This document shows, in pieces, positions 1 through 8,787 of a stretch of 64,000 nt of DNA. The stretch spans positions 365,180 through 429,179 of the forward strand of contig CAWGUF010000023.1 of assembly GCA_963825625.1 (NCBI GenBank), in the 5' to 3' direction. Position 1 is the first letter of the stretch, and each line of letters opens with the position of its first letter. The position numbers were made by a program, and so were the translations under genes. The notes under the pieces are model-generated. The model was not told the origin of the DNA and did not search any database. It worked only from the letters and a program-made list of their open reading frames with translations. The stretch is from CAMDPA01 sp963825625. GTDB taxonomy: Bacteria > Pseudomonadota > Alphaproteobacteria > Rhizobiales > Hyphomicrobiaceae.

Positions 1-1302
1 GAGGCTGACGGTTTCTCCGTGGAACGGGAGCTATCGGGATTTCCGACCGGCTTCTGCGCCACCTGGGGGAGCGGTGCGCCGGTGATTGCAGTTCACACCG
101 AGTACGATGCCAATCCCGACAATTCGCAGACCTCCGGCGCCTGCGAGAGCCAGGCTATCGTGCCCGGCGCCCCCGGCCACTGCGAGGGTCACAACTGCAA
201 CGCAGCGGTGATGGTGGCCGGAGCAATCGCTGCCAAGCGTGCATTGGAACAAGCCGGACTGGGCGGAACGCTGAAGGTGTTCGGCGCACCGGCCGAAGAG
301 CAACTGGTCAGTCGCCCGTATTTCGTGCGCGACGGTCACTTCTCCGGCGTGGACGCCGCGCTGCACGTCCATATCGACGGCGAATTGCGCACGCTTTACG
401 GCCTCACGCACTATGCTGCCGTCTCCGCATATTTCACATTCCATGGCGAGACCTCGCATGCCTCGACAGCGCCGTGGAAGGCGCGCGATGCCCTCGATGC
501 CGTGATATTGATGGATGTCGGGATGGCGCAGTTCAGGGAGCACATGCAGACCGACATGCGCGCGCAGCGCGTCATCACAAGCGGCGGGCATCAACCCAAT
601 ACGATCCCGGCCGAGGCTATCGTGTGGTGGACGTTCCGCGGGCCAACGGCGGAAGCCGCAGGCCGCCTGTTCGAGCAGGGTCGCCGCATTGCCGACGGCG
701 CAGCGCTGATGACCAACACGACCGTTTCCGTCGAGGTCATGAGCGCGGTTTGGCCGGTGCGGACGAACCAGGGACTGGCAGAGGTGGTGCAACGCAACAT
801 CGAGCTGGTCGGGATGCCTGAATGGTCGGAAGAGGAGGAGGCCTTTGCCCGCAAGCTGCAGAGCGCCGCGGACGTACCCGTTTCCGGTCTCAGCCATCGC
901 ATCACGCCGCTGAAGGGACCTGCCCCGCAGCGCTCGCCTTCCAACGACTGCGGCGATGTCTCCTGGGTGGTGCCGATGGGGCGCATCAGCTTCCCCGCGA
1001 ATGTGCCAAACGTCCCCTACCACCATTGGGCAGGCGGCGCTGCGCTCGCATCGAGCATTGCCCACAAGGGCACACTTGCCGGAGCCAAGACACTGGCGGC
1101 CACCCTGATCGACCTCGCTACCTCTCCTTCCTCCATAGCCCGGGCGAAGGAAACGTTTACCGCCGAAATCGGGGATGTCCGCTACCGTCCTCTGCTGCCA
1201 GCCGATCAAAAGCCGCCGGTCGAGCTCAACCGGGCGCTGATGGAGAAATTCCGTCCCGCGATGCAGGCGCATTATCCGGCGGCCCGGCCGCGGTTCTCGT
1301 AG
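1..1302 (+). CDS. M20-family amidohydrolase (AbgB-like), 5'-truncated
   Basis: The reading frame is open from base 1, so the true start lies outside the window; about 433 codons are seen. It resembles zinc aminoacylase/aminobenzoyl-glutamate hydrolases of peptidase family M20, which cleave an amide bond and release an aromatic or amino acid. Visible marks are an HTEYDANP stretch (normally H-x-D/E-x-D-A-L/N-P), a GHCEGHN motif in place of the family's usual GHxCGHN, APAEE for the catalytic/metal glutamates, and HASTAPW in the dimerisation-lid region. The Cys-to-Glu change in the metal motif is unusual. It precedes an alpha/beta hydrolase and a flavin monooxygenase on the same strand, suggesting a catabolic operon; the substrate is unknown. 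Confidence 0.8.
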   Translation, partial: EADGFSVERELSGFPTGFCATWGSGAPVIAVHTEYDANPDNSQTSGACESQAIVPGAPGHCEGHNCNAAVMVAGAIAAKRALEQAGLGGTLKVFGAPAEEQLVSRPYFVRDGHFSGVDAALHVHIDGELRTLYGLTHYAAVSAYFTFHGETSHASTAPWKARDALDAVILMDVGMAQFREHMQTDMRAQRVITSGGHQPNTIPAEAIVWWTFRGPTAEAAGRLFEQGRRIADGAALMTNTTVSVEVMSAVWPVRTNQGLAEVVQRNIELVGMPEWSEEEEAFARKLQSAADVPVSGLSHRITPLKGPAPQRSPSNDCGDVSWVVPMGRISFPANVPNVPYHHWAGGAALASSIAHKGTLAGAKTLAATLIDLATSPSSIARAKETFTAEIGDVRYRPLLPADQKPPVELNRALMEKFRPAMQAHYPAARPRFS

Positions 1303-1407
1303 GCAAGCCGGAGCTGCCCGCCAAAAGCGGGGCGTTGCGACTTGAACTGGACAACGCGCACGCTGTAACGTCCGAAACCACGTTTCACGAACTGGAAGGC
1401 GACAGCA

Positions 1408-2190
1408 TTGCCAGAGCCATCGAACGTCGAAGTCCGGTCCTGCAATTGCAGCATACGCGTGATGCGGGACGGCTCGGGACCGCCCCTATTGCTGCTGCGG
1501 GGCACTGATGCCTCAGATGTCTGGCTGCCCTACATGGATCGTCTGGCCAAGTCCTACGATGTCATCGTGCCGGAGCATCCGGGCTTCGGTGGATCGGGAA
1601 TGCCCGCATGGCTCGATAGCGTGTCCGACCTTGCAAACTTTTATCTCGACTTCATCGACCAGCTCGGCCTCACCGGCGTGCATCTCGCCGGTACGTCGCT
1701 TGGCGGCTGGATTGCTGCCGAGTTGGCGCACCGGTGCTCGGCCAAGCTCGCTTCACTGACGCTGGTGGGAGCCGCCGGCCTGCGCCTACACGAGGTGGGC
1801 CAGGTCGATATCTTCCTGCGTTCGGAGGAAGACGGGCTCGCCGACCGCTTCCATGACCAGAAGACGGCCGCAACGGCAGCGAAACGCCTGCTGGCGCCGG
1901 AGTCGGAGGACGTGCGGCTGTCGAATGCCATCACGATCGCGCGGGTGGCCTGGAACCCGCGCCTGCATGATCCACAACTCATCAAATGGCTGCACAGGAT
2001 CAGCGTTCCGACACTGCTCGTATGGGGCGAGCATGACAAACTCTTCCCGGTTGCCCACGGCAAGGCCTACGCGGAGCGAATCGCCGGCGCCCGCCTTGAA
2101 ATCATGCCTGGCTGCGGGCATGCCGTCGCGCTGGAGCAGCCGGACGGCCTCGTCGACCGCCTCCTGGCCTTCATCAAGGACAAGGGATAA
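1408..2190 (+). CDS. Alpha/beta hydrolase
   Basis: A 260-aa alpha/beta-fold hydrolase. The nucleophile elbow is GTSLGG with Ser97, the acid is probably Asp210 in WGEHD, and the catalytic His is His238 in GCGH, so the triad is complete. The oxyanion region is unusual: LLLLRGTDAS stands where HGxG is normal. The assigned start is TTG with a weak purine-rich stretch upstream, so the N-terminus is uncertain. Its stop lies 5 nt before the next ATG, so it is almost certainly co-transcribed with the flavin monooxygenase. The substrate (ester, lactone or C-C bond) cannot be read from sequence. Confidence 0.85.
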   Translation: MPEPSNVEVRSCNCSIRVMRDGSGPPLLLLRGTDASDVWLPYMDRLAKSYDVIVPEHPGFGGSGMPAWLDSVSDLANFYLDFIDQLGLTGVHLAGTSLGGWIAAELAHRCSAKLASLTLVGAAGLRLHEVGQVDIFLRSEEDGLADRFHDQKTAATAAKRLLAPESEDVRLSNAITIARVAWNPRLHDPQLIKWLHRISVPTLLVWGEHDKLFPVAHGKAYAERIAGARLEIMPGCGHAVALEQPDGLVDRLLAFIKDKG

Positions 2191-2195
2191 ACGCC

Positions 2196-3437
2196 ATGCA
2201 GATCTTCAATTTCCACCTGATGCCGTACGCGGACGTAGACGTCGAGGCGATGAAGAGCCACGGCACTGCATGGCTGACATTCTCCAACCGGCATTATGAT
2301 CCGGTCAAAGGTGCCGAACTCTACAACCAGTATCTCGACCAGCTGGAGAAGGCCGACGAGCTCGGGTTCGACGGGGTTGTGATGAACGAGCACCATCAGA
2401 CTGCATACGGTCTGATGCCAACGCCGGGCGTACTGGCAGGCGCGCTTTCGCGCCGCGTCACACGCGGCAAGATCGCAATTCTGGGCCGGGCCCTGCCACT
2501 GGTCAGCAATCCGCTGACAATTGCGGAGGAATTCGCGGTCCTCGACAACATCACGCGCGGCCGGTTCATCGCCGGCTTCGTGCGCGGCATCGGCGTCGAG
2601 TACCACACCATGGGCGTGAACCCTTCAGAAAGCCAAGAACGGTTCAACGAAGCGCACGACCTCATCATCAAGGCATGGACGCAGCCAGGGCCGTTCGATT
2701 TCCAGGGCAAGTATTACAATTTCAAGTATGTGAACCCCTGGCCACGTCCCTACAGCCAGCCGCATCCGGAGATCTTCATTCCTTCTTCCGGGTCGCTGTC
2801 GACGATCCGCTGGGTGGCCGAGCGCCGCTACACGTATTGCCAGACGCTGGCGCCCATCCAGGGCGTGGCCGCCACGTTCGACCTCTTCCGGCAGGAGGCG
2901 GAGCGTGCCGGCTATCAGGCATCGCCAAATCAGCTCGCCTGGTCAAATGCCATCTTCATCGGCGAAACGGACGCCAAAGCGATTGCGGCCTGCCGCGAGC
3001 ACATGGAAACCTACGCCAACTACTTCCTGTCAAAGAACCCGACAATGATGGCGCCGCCGGGCTATACCAGCGTGGAATCGATCAAGCGCATGCGGGCGCT
3101 CAAGGGATACCGGGGCGCGTTCCAGCGAACGGAAGACATGGTCGAAAAGGGCATCGTGATCGTCGGCAGTCCCAACACCGTTCGCGAGAAGCTGGCCGAA
3201 TACCAGGATCTCGCCGGCTTCGGCATCTCGCTCACCAAAACGCAGTTCGGAACCATGCCGCATGCGATGGCGCTGGAGAACCAGGCCGCCGTGGCGGAGG
3301 AAGTGCTGCCGTATTTCCGCGACAGGCAGCCAGCACAGAAGACCGCGGCCAGCGAAGGCGCACCGCGCTCGGCTGGCGCGGCAGAACCGGCAGGACCGGC
3401 GGTCGCCGATTTGCTCGGCCGCGCCGTCAACACATGA
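2196..3437 (+). CDS. LLM-class flavin-dependent oxidoreductase
   Basis: A 413-aa bacterial-luciferase-like (LLM) monooxygenase, the reduced-flavin-dependent family that oxygenates substrates using FMNH2 from a partner reductase. The N-terminal part carries the family's MNEHH motif near residue 67 and a LGRALPLVSNPLTIAEEFAVLDNI region, and the protein ends in an Ala/Gly/Pro-rich tail. It follows the alpha/beta hydrolase by 5 nt. No flavin reductase is present in the visible cluster. Together with the amidohydrolase this suggests degradation of an amide- or ester-containing compound; that is inference. Confidence 0.88.
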   Translation: MQIFNFHLMPYADVDVEAMKSHGTAWLTFSNRHYDPVKGAELYNQYLDQLEKADELGFDGVVMNEHHQTAYGLMPTPGVLAGALSRRVTRGKIAILGRALPLVSNPLTIAEEFAVLDNITRGRFIAGFVRGIGVEYHTMGVNPSESQERFNEAHDLIIKAWTQPGPFDFQGKYYNFKYVNPWPRPYSQPHPEIFIPSSGSLSTIRWVAERRYTYCQTLAPIQGVAATFDLFRQEAERAGYQASPNQLAWSNAIFIGETDAKAIAACREHMETYANYFLSKNPTMMAPPGYTSVESIKRMRALKGYRGAFQRTEDMVEKGIVIVGSPNTVREKLAEYQDLAGFGISLTKTQFGTMPHAMALENQAAVAEEVLPYFRDRQPAQKTAASEGAPRSAGAAEPAGPAVADLLGRAVNT

Positions 3438-3440
3438 TTG

Positions 3441-4271
3441 TCAGTGCGCCATAAGAACCGGGATCTGGAGCTGGCGCATGACCTCTCTTGTGGTTCCACC
3501 GAAGACGAACTCGCGCCAGGCCGAGCGCCCGTATGCGCCCATTACGAGAAGATCTGCCCCGGCGTCGAGCGCGGCAGCCTGCAGCGCGGCGCCTGTCGCT
3601 TCGCCGCTTCCGGCTAGCTGCCTCAGCTCGACGTTGCGGGCATAATTGCGAAGGTAGGCGGCGATATCGGCGGCCGGCCGCTTCGTCACGCTTGGCATCG
3701 GATCGCGCTCATCACCCATCAAAACCACTATTCGGTCCGCTTTGCTGATCAGTGCGAGCGCGCCGTGCAGTGCGGCCGCTGACTGACGGCTATGGTTCCA
3801 TCCGATGGCGATGCATTGGCCCATGCCGACATAGTCTCCCGACCGCGGCACCATGAGCGTTGGGGTTCCGCAGGCGACGGCGCACTCCTCGGCGGTATCG
3901 TTGCCCAGCCCGTCGAGGCCGCTGGCTGATTGCTCAATCACGACCAGGTCATGGCATCGGCCCGCGAACGACAGCAACTCGTTGGCGTTGCCCTCGCCAA
4001 CATCGAAACTCGCCGTGACTCCGGCGCGCGCGCACGCGGCCATGAATTTGTTTCGCACTTCCTCCACGAGCGGTGCATCGCGAGCCTCGGCATCACGAAC
4101 GGCACGATGATCGCTGCCGAGCACCAGCTTGATCATCGCCAACTCCCGGATCGTGTAGAGGCCAGTCAGCCTCGCGTCGTATTTCTGGGCCAGCGCAATC
4201 GCCGCGTCGATGGCCGGCGACCAGTCCTGATAGGTCTTGAGGTGAACGAGGATGCTTTTGCAGGTCGCCAT
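3441..4271 (-). CDS. Universal stress protein, two UspA domains
   Basis: 276 aa, about twice the length of a single UspA domain. The N-terminal domain (residues 1-145) begins with a KSILVHL strand; the second domain (from about 150) ends with the ATP-binding pattern G-2x-G-9x-G(T) in MGAYGRSAWREFVFGGTTREVM, followed by the PVLMAH end strand. Proteins of this class aid survival under low oxygen, starvation and redox stress. The gene is convergent with the monooxygenase (3 bp apart) and divergent from a small HTH gene. A near-consensus FNR/FixK box lies 61-74 bp upstream of the start. Confidence 0.88.
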   Translation of the reverse strand: MATCKSILVHLKTYQDWSPAIDAAIALAQKYDARLTGLYTIRELAMIKLVLGSDHRAVRDAEARDAPLVEEVRNKFMAACARAGVTASFDVGEGNANELLSFAGRCHDLVVIEQSASGLDGLGNDTAEECAVACGTPTLMVPRSGDYVGMGQCIAIGWNHSRQSAAALHGALALISKADRIVVLMGDERDPMPSVTKRPAADIAAYLRNYARNVELRQLAGSGEATGAALQAAALDAGADLLVMGAYGRSAWREFVFGGTTREVMRQLQIPVLMAH

Positions 4272-4331
4272 GTTTCTCTCCGCGAGCGGGGGTATCCCAG
4301 GCCATGCTTATCAGGCGCGTGATGGGCGGCG

Positions 4332-4345
4332 TTGACAGATATCAA
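4332..4345. promoter_or_regulatory. Probable FNR/FixK-type box
   Basis: The sequence TTGACAGATATCAA matches the CRP/FNR-family anaerobox TTGAT-N4-ATCAA at 9 of 10 conserved positions. It lies in the intergenic region between the divergent universal stress gene (start 4271) and the small HTH gene. FixK/Anr control of universal stress proteins is known in proteobacteria, so oxygen-dependent control of the usp gene is the simplest reading. Confidence 0.5.
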
Positions 4346-4415
4346 GCGCTAAACGTCTGCAATGATATATGAAGCGACGAAGCAAACTGAAATAACATGA
4401 CAATTGACTGGTGTG

Positions 4416-4634
4416 ATGCTCAGCAAACCGATGCTTACGGTGCATGAGGTCGCCAATCTCCTGAAGGTAAGGGAGGCGACCGTTCGGCGTTGGATTCGCA
4501 AGCGGGAATTGGCCGCTATCGAATTCAATCGCGAGTATCGGGTGCCGGCGATTCACCTGGAGCGGTTCGTTGCCGCGCGTCTGACCATGCCTCCCGCAGA
4601 GGATGATGGCTCGCAGAAGGATGGCGACGGATAG
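4416..4634 (+). CDS. MerR/excisionase-type small DNA-binding protein
   Basis: About 72 aa. The core LTVHEVANLLKVREATVRRWIRKRELAAIEF is the winged-HTH of the helix_turn_helix_17/excisionase (BldC-like) class. Candidate starts are ATG 4416, ATG 4431 or TTG 4404; 4416 is chosen. No integrase or phage gene is nearby, so a role as a small transcription factor is likelier than excision. It sits between the usp gene and the 3' end of the TRAP operon; a regulatory link to either is possible but not shown. Confidence 0.75.
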   Translation: MLSKPMLTVHEVANLLKVREATVRRWIRKRELAAIEFNREYRVPAIHLERFVAARLTMPPAEDDGSQKDGDG

Positions 4635-4686
4635 GCTGCCCATCGCCATTCCCTGCCCTGCCGGGCAGCAGACCGGCGGCCATTGC

Positions 4687-6063
4687 TCAGTTCGTGATGA
4701 TTTCCTTGCCCATCAGCAGCGTCGGCAGCCAGGTCGACAGGATGGGGACGTAGGTCACCAGGATCAGGAACAGGAATAGGATCTCGACCCACGGCAGCGC
4801 GGCGCGCACTACCGCCATTACCGACATGCCGGCCACGCCCGCAGTGACGAACAGGTTGAGGCCGACTGGCGGCGTGATCATGCCGATCTCCATGTTGACC
4901 ACCATGATGATGCCCAGGTGGATGGGATCGATGCCGAGAGCGATGGCGATCGGAAACACCAGTGGGGCCACGATCACGATCAGGCCAGACGGCTCCATGA
5001 ACTGGCCGCCGATCAGCAGGATGATGTTGACGACAATCAGGAATACCACCGGGCCGAAACCCGCCGCCAGCATGGCCTCGGTGATCGCCTGCGGAATGCG
5101 CTCCTCGGTCAGCACGTGCTTCAGGATCAACGCATTGGCGATGATGAACATCAGCATGATGGTCAGCTTGCCGGCTTCCAACAGCGTCTTCTTCGTATCG
5201 GGGTGCCACAGGACGGTGATCAGCGCCTGTGGCTTTTGCAACAATGTGAAATTGACGCTGCCGACCCCTTTGAGCGGGCCCATGTCGCGATAGACGAAGT
5301 TGGCGATGATGAAGGCGTAGACGGCAGCCACTGCAGCGGCCTCGGTGGGCGTGAACATGCCGCCGTAGATGCCGCCCAAGGATGATCACGATGAGAAACA
5401 GGCCCCAGCTCGCATCATAGGCTGATGACAGGAACTCGCGCCAACTGGCACGCGGCTGCGACGGCAGATCCACGAAGCGGGAGGCGATCACAATACCCGG
5501 CCATCAGCATCAGGCCGGCGATCAGGCCGGGAATGACGCCGGCCAGGAACATCCGCCCGACGGATACGTCGACGGCGGAGGCATAGACCACCATGACGAT
5601 CGACGGCGGGATCAGGATGCCGAGCGTGCCGGCGTTGCAGATGACGCCGGCGGCGAATTCCTTGGTGTAGCCGACCTGGCGCATGCCCGCGATGACGATG
5701 GAGCCGATCGCGACGACGGTGGCCGGCGAGGATCCGGAGAGCGCCGCAAACAGCATGCAGGCGAACACGCCGGCGATGGCGAGCCCGCCGGGCAGGTGGC
5801 CGACGCTGGCGATCGCGAAGCGGATGATGCGGGCCGCCACGCCGCCGGTCGACATGAACGTCGAAGCGAGAATGAAGAAGGGAATCGCCAGCAGCGTGTA
5901 ATGGCCGGCAAAGGCATCGAACAGCGTGCCGCGCAATCGAGGCCAGTGACGCTTTCGAAAAGAGCAGGAGGAACAGGACCGAGGAGAGGCCAAGACCGAC
6001 GGCGATCGGCACGCCGATCATCAGCAAGACGACGACGAGCCCGAAGAGGAATACGACTTCCAT
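4687..6063 (-). CDS. dctM: TRAP transporter large permease (DctM), reading frame broken by indels
   Basis: The minus strand encodes a DctM-type 12-13 TM permease, but it is split over several frames. Segments are MEVVFLFGLVVVLLMIG (from 6063), then FDAFAGHYTLLAIPFFILAS to LMLMAG, then VIASRFVDLP to LFLIVII, then GGIYGGMFTPTEAAAVAAVYA to the end. Extra single bases near 5930, 5496 and 5376 explain all three shifts; removing them gives one 457-aa protein. It follows dctQ by 6 nt. As TRAP large subunit it carries the sodium-coupled solute path. Because ribosomal genes here show the same error type, this is probably an intact gene with sequencing errors. Confidence 0.85.
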
Positions 6064-6069
6064 TGCTGC

Positions 6070-6712
6070 TCACCTCTGCCCGGAAGGCTGTCCGGCGTTG
6101 GCCGCTTTCGCTTCTTCGAACATCTCCTCGACCTCATGGCTGGCGATGATCAAATCCTGACGGTCGGTCGCGACCCGCCAGCCGACCTGCGATAAAGCGA
6201 TAGGTCAGCAGCGTCATTCCAAGGGGCAGAGCAAGTAGGGAATGAAGCGCGGAAGCTTCTCGTACGGCTCACCCTCGTTGAGCCAGCCGCTCAGGAACTG
6301 CAGGAAGCCCGGCATCTTGATATCGTTGACCTCGTAGAAGGCACTGCTCGCCGACGAAGGGCAGCCAGTAGTTCCAGGCGCCGTAAAGCAGCAGGCCGCA
6401 GAAAGCCAGGCAGACGGCGACGGCGAGCAGCGTCACCGCCTTGCGAATGCGCGCAGGCAGCGTGGAAACCAGCACGTCGACGCCGAGGTGAGCGTTGACC
6501 TTGACGCAATACGACGCACCGATCAGACCGAGCCAGGCAAACAGGAAGACTGTCGTCTCCAGCGCCCACAACAGGTTGCGAGTTGAACACGTAGCGGGCG
6601 ATCACATTGGCGAACGTGATCACGTCATCGCCGCCAGCAGGATCGCGATCAGTGTCTCCTCGATGCCATCGACAATCGGCCGATGCGCGTGCGCGACGGC
6701 GACATCGGTCAT
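6070..6712 (-). CDS. dctQ: TRAP transporter small permease (DctQ), reading frame broken by indels
   Basis: The start MTDVAVAHAH at 6712 follows a GAGGAC Shine-Dalgarno. Successive frames encode LIAILLAAMT, ITFANVIARYVFN, LLWALETTVFLFAWLGLIGASYCVKVNAHLGVDV, AFYEVNDIKMPGFLQ and FIQVGWRVATDRQDLIIASHEVEEMFEEAK, together a typical four-TM DctQ. Inferred errors are extra bases near 6190, 6344 and 6579 and missing bases near 6228 and 6623, which restore 213 aa. It lies between dctP and dctM. Confidence 0.8.
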
Positions 6713-6817
6713 GCGTCCTCCCCGGCAATGACGCCAGCGGGACCGCCACAGCGGCCCCGCTCAGCTCATCGCTTGCTTTGCACTGCGCCGGCTGTTCCGC
6801 GCAGCTGTCAATCTACA

Positions 6818-7822
6818 TCAGTTCGTAGAGTTGTATTTCAGCGCGTCCTCGATGGTGTCCGCGCCGATCTGCGCCCTCGAACTTCTTCCACACCGGCTTC
6901 ATCGCCTTCGACCCACTCGGGCGCTGCGCGGCGGTCAGGGTGCGGATCATGCCGCCGGCTTTGACAATCGGCTGCTTTGCGCTTCTCGTTGACCTGGGTG
7001 GAGACCGCGTTGCGCGCGTCCGTCACCTCGGCGAGGATCTTGAGCGAACTGGTCGCGCACGTCGGGCGTCAGTCCATCCAGCCACTTGGCCGATGCGACG
7101 ACCAGATAGTCGATGATGCCGTGATTGGTCTCGGTGGTGCCGTCCTGGACCTCGAAGAACTTCTGGCCATAGATGTTGGACCAGGTGTTCTCCTGGCCGT
7201 CGACGACCTTGGTCTGCAGCGCGCCGTAGACTTCCTTGAACGCCATCTTCTGCGGGCTGGCACCGAGCGCCTCGAATTGCGCCACCAGCACATCGGACGG
7301 CTGCACACGGAACTTCAGCCCCTTGGCATCGGCCGGCAGCAGCAGCGGCTTGTTGGCCGATATCTGCTTCATGCCGTTGTGCCAGAACGCCAGGCCCAGC
7401 AGGCCCTTGCGCTTCATCGATCGCAGCAGCTTCTGACCGTCCTCGGAGTTCTGATAGGCGTCGACCGCCTTGATGTCCTCGAACACGAACGGCAGGTCGA
7501 ACAGGCGGAACTTCTTGGTGAAGGTCTCGAACTTCGACAGCGAGGGCGCGGCCAACTGGACGTCGCCGCGCAGCATGGCCTCGAGCACCTTGTCGTCGTC
7601 GTAGAGCGAGGAGTTCGGGAACACCTCCATGCAGGCCTTGCCGTTCATCTCCTTGTTGACGCGATCGGCCAACAGCTTGGCTGCGATGCCCTTGGGGTGC
7701 TTTTCGCCGTTCACGACGTGGGCGAATTTGATGGCCATCTCGCCAGCGTCGCATTTGGCGAACGCTGGACTGGCGGCGGCAACAACGCCTGCGGCTGCGA
7801 ATGCCGCGATGACTATGCGCAT
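6818..7822 (-). CDS. dctP: TRAP transporter solute-binding protein (DctP), 3' part broken by indels
   Basis: Starts at ATG 7822 behind a strong GAGGAGG site. A signal peptide (MRIVIAAFAAAGVVAAASPAFA) precedes the mature periplasmic protein. Residues such as AAKLLADRVNKEMNG, LQTKVVDGQENTWSN and FEVQDGTTETNHGIIDYLVVASAKWLDGL are typical of DctP; the R in LKFRVQPSDVLV is the carboxylate-binding arginine region. Extra bases near 7042, 6970, 6905 and 6872 and one missing base near 6919 restore 333 aa ending in DALKYNSTN. The ligand is probably an organic acid, but the exact one is not predictable. Confidence 0.87.
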
Positions 7823-8129
7823 GTGTTTTCCTCCTCGGCTCAATTTCTGCTTGCTGCAGGTATAGCGCACACGACAGCATTGTTGACCTTAGACTAAGGT
7901 CACATACGTTGCCGCTCACGTCGGCGCAGGATCACCTATCGCCGCCGCTTAGCGCCGCTGCTATGGCGCTATGCGGATGGCATGGCCAAATCACGACGCA
8001 ATTCGTGTGGATCTGAGAGGTGATCACTTGCGGATCGGATGAAATGCAACATCGACGCATGTCGTGCCGGACCCAGGCCCGCTCAACGCAAAGGCCCGGC
8101 AAGAACGAGTGCAACTCTGGCCAGATCGG
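7823..8129. other. Spacer between dctP and rplQ
   Basis: 307 bp without a gene. It holds the dctP control region (palindrome at 7884-7902, possible -10 TATACC just downstream on the minus strand) and the 3' flank of rplQ. I see no convincing Rho-independent terminator for the ribosomal operon here. Confidence 0.5.
7884..7902. promoter_or_regulatory. Perfect palindrome upstream of dctP, probable operator
   Basis: TGACCTTA-GAC-TAAGGTCA is a perfect 8-bp inverted repeat with a 3-nt centre, 62-80 bp upstream of the dctP start codon. On the minus strand a TATACC hexamer follows about 24 nt later. Size and symmetry fit a dimeric regulator site (GntR, IclR or similar). No regulator gene of that type is adjacent. 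Confidence 0.55.
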
Positions 8130-8567
8130 TCAGTTGTACTCGCCCTGGGCCTCGGCCTCAGCCCGCTCGCGCTCGACGCGCTCCTTGTCGGCCTTGCCCT
8201 TGACGCTCTCGTCGCGGTCGACAAGCTCGATGACGGCGCGCGGGGCGCTGTCGCCATAGCGGAAGCCAGCCTTGAGCACCCGGCTGTAGCCGCCATTGCG
8301 ATCCTTGTAGCGCGGCGCCAGCGTATCGAACAGCTTCTTGACCATCTCGTCGTCACGCAGGCGTGCGGCGGCAAGCCGTCGCGAGTTCATATCGCCGCGC
8401 TTGGCCAACGTAATGTATTTGTCGATGACGCGCTTGAGATCCTTGGCCTTCGGCAGCGTCGTGACGATCTGCTCGTGACGGATCAGCGCGGCGGCCATGT
8501 TGGAGAACATCGCCTGGCGATGGCCGCTATCGCGGTTGAAGCGGCGGCCTAGCTTCCTGTGTCGCAT
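8130..8567 (-). CDS. rplQ: 50S ribosomal protein L17
   Basis: 145 aa beginning MRHRKLGRRFNRDSGHRQAM, the conserved L17 start, and containing the family core LFDTLAPRYKDRNGGY. A charged Glu/Arg-rich tail of about 25 residues (from DESVKGKADKE) extends the usual 115-120 aa core, common in alphaproteobacteria. It is the last gene of the alpha operon, separated from rpoA by a 220-bp spacer carrying three palindromic repeats. Confidence 0.97.
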   Translation of the reverse strand: MRHRKLGRRFNRDSGHRQAMFSNMAAALIRHEQIVTTLPKAKDLKRVIDKYITLAKRGDMNSRRLAAARLRDDEMVKKLFDTLAPRYKDRNGGYSRVLKAGFRYGDSAPRAVIELVDRDESVKGKADKERVERERAEAEAQGEYN

Positions 8568-8638
8568 GTGTCGTTACCTGTTTCGCTTGCGTTGTTGATT
8601 GGTTTCGGGAGGTTCTGCTGCCTCGCCTTTTTGAGTTG

Positions 8639-8785
8639 TCGCTGGCGACTCCCCTGCGGGGAGCCGGCCGCCAGCGACGAGTTCCTTGCCTATCGCTGGC
8701 GACTCCCCTGCGGGAGCCGGCCGCCAGCGACGAGTTCGCTTGCCTATCGCTGGCGGCTCCCCTGCGGGGAGCCGGCTGCCGGCGA
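8639..8785. repeat. Three tandem palindromic (REP-like) elements between rplQ and rpoA
   Basis: Three 38-39 bp copies lie at 8639-8677, 8693-8730 and 8747-8785, separated by 15-16 bp spacers that are also related to each other. Each copy has outer arms TCGCTGGCG / CGCCAGCGA and an inner CTCCCC-TGC-GGGGAG pairing, giving a long GC-rich stem-loop. The copies differ by a few substitutions and one lost G in copy 2. The block ends 2 bp before the rpoA stop codon, so it lies in the rpoA-rplQ mRNA. Confidence 0.8.
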
Positions 8786-8787
8786 TG

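Noticed and set aside
4404..4634. Excisionase of an integrated element
   Set aside because: No integrase, attachment repeat or phage gene is near; the small HTH fold is also used by ordinary regulators.
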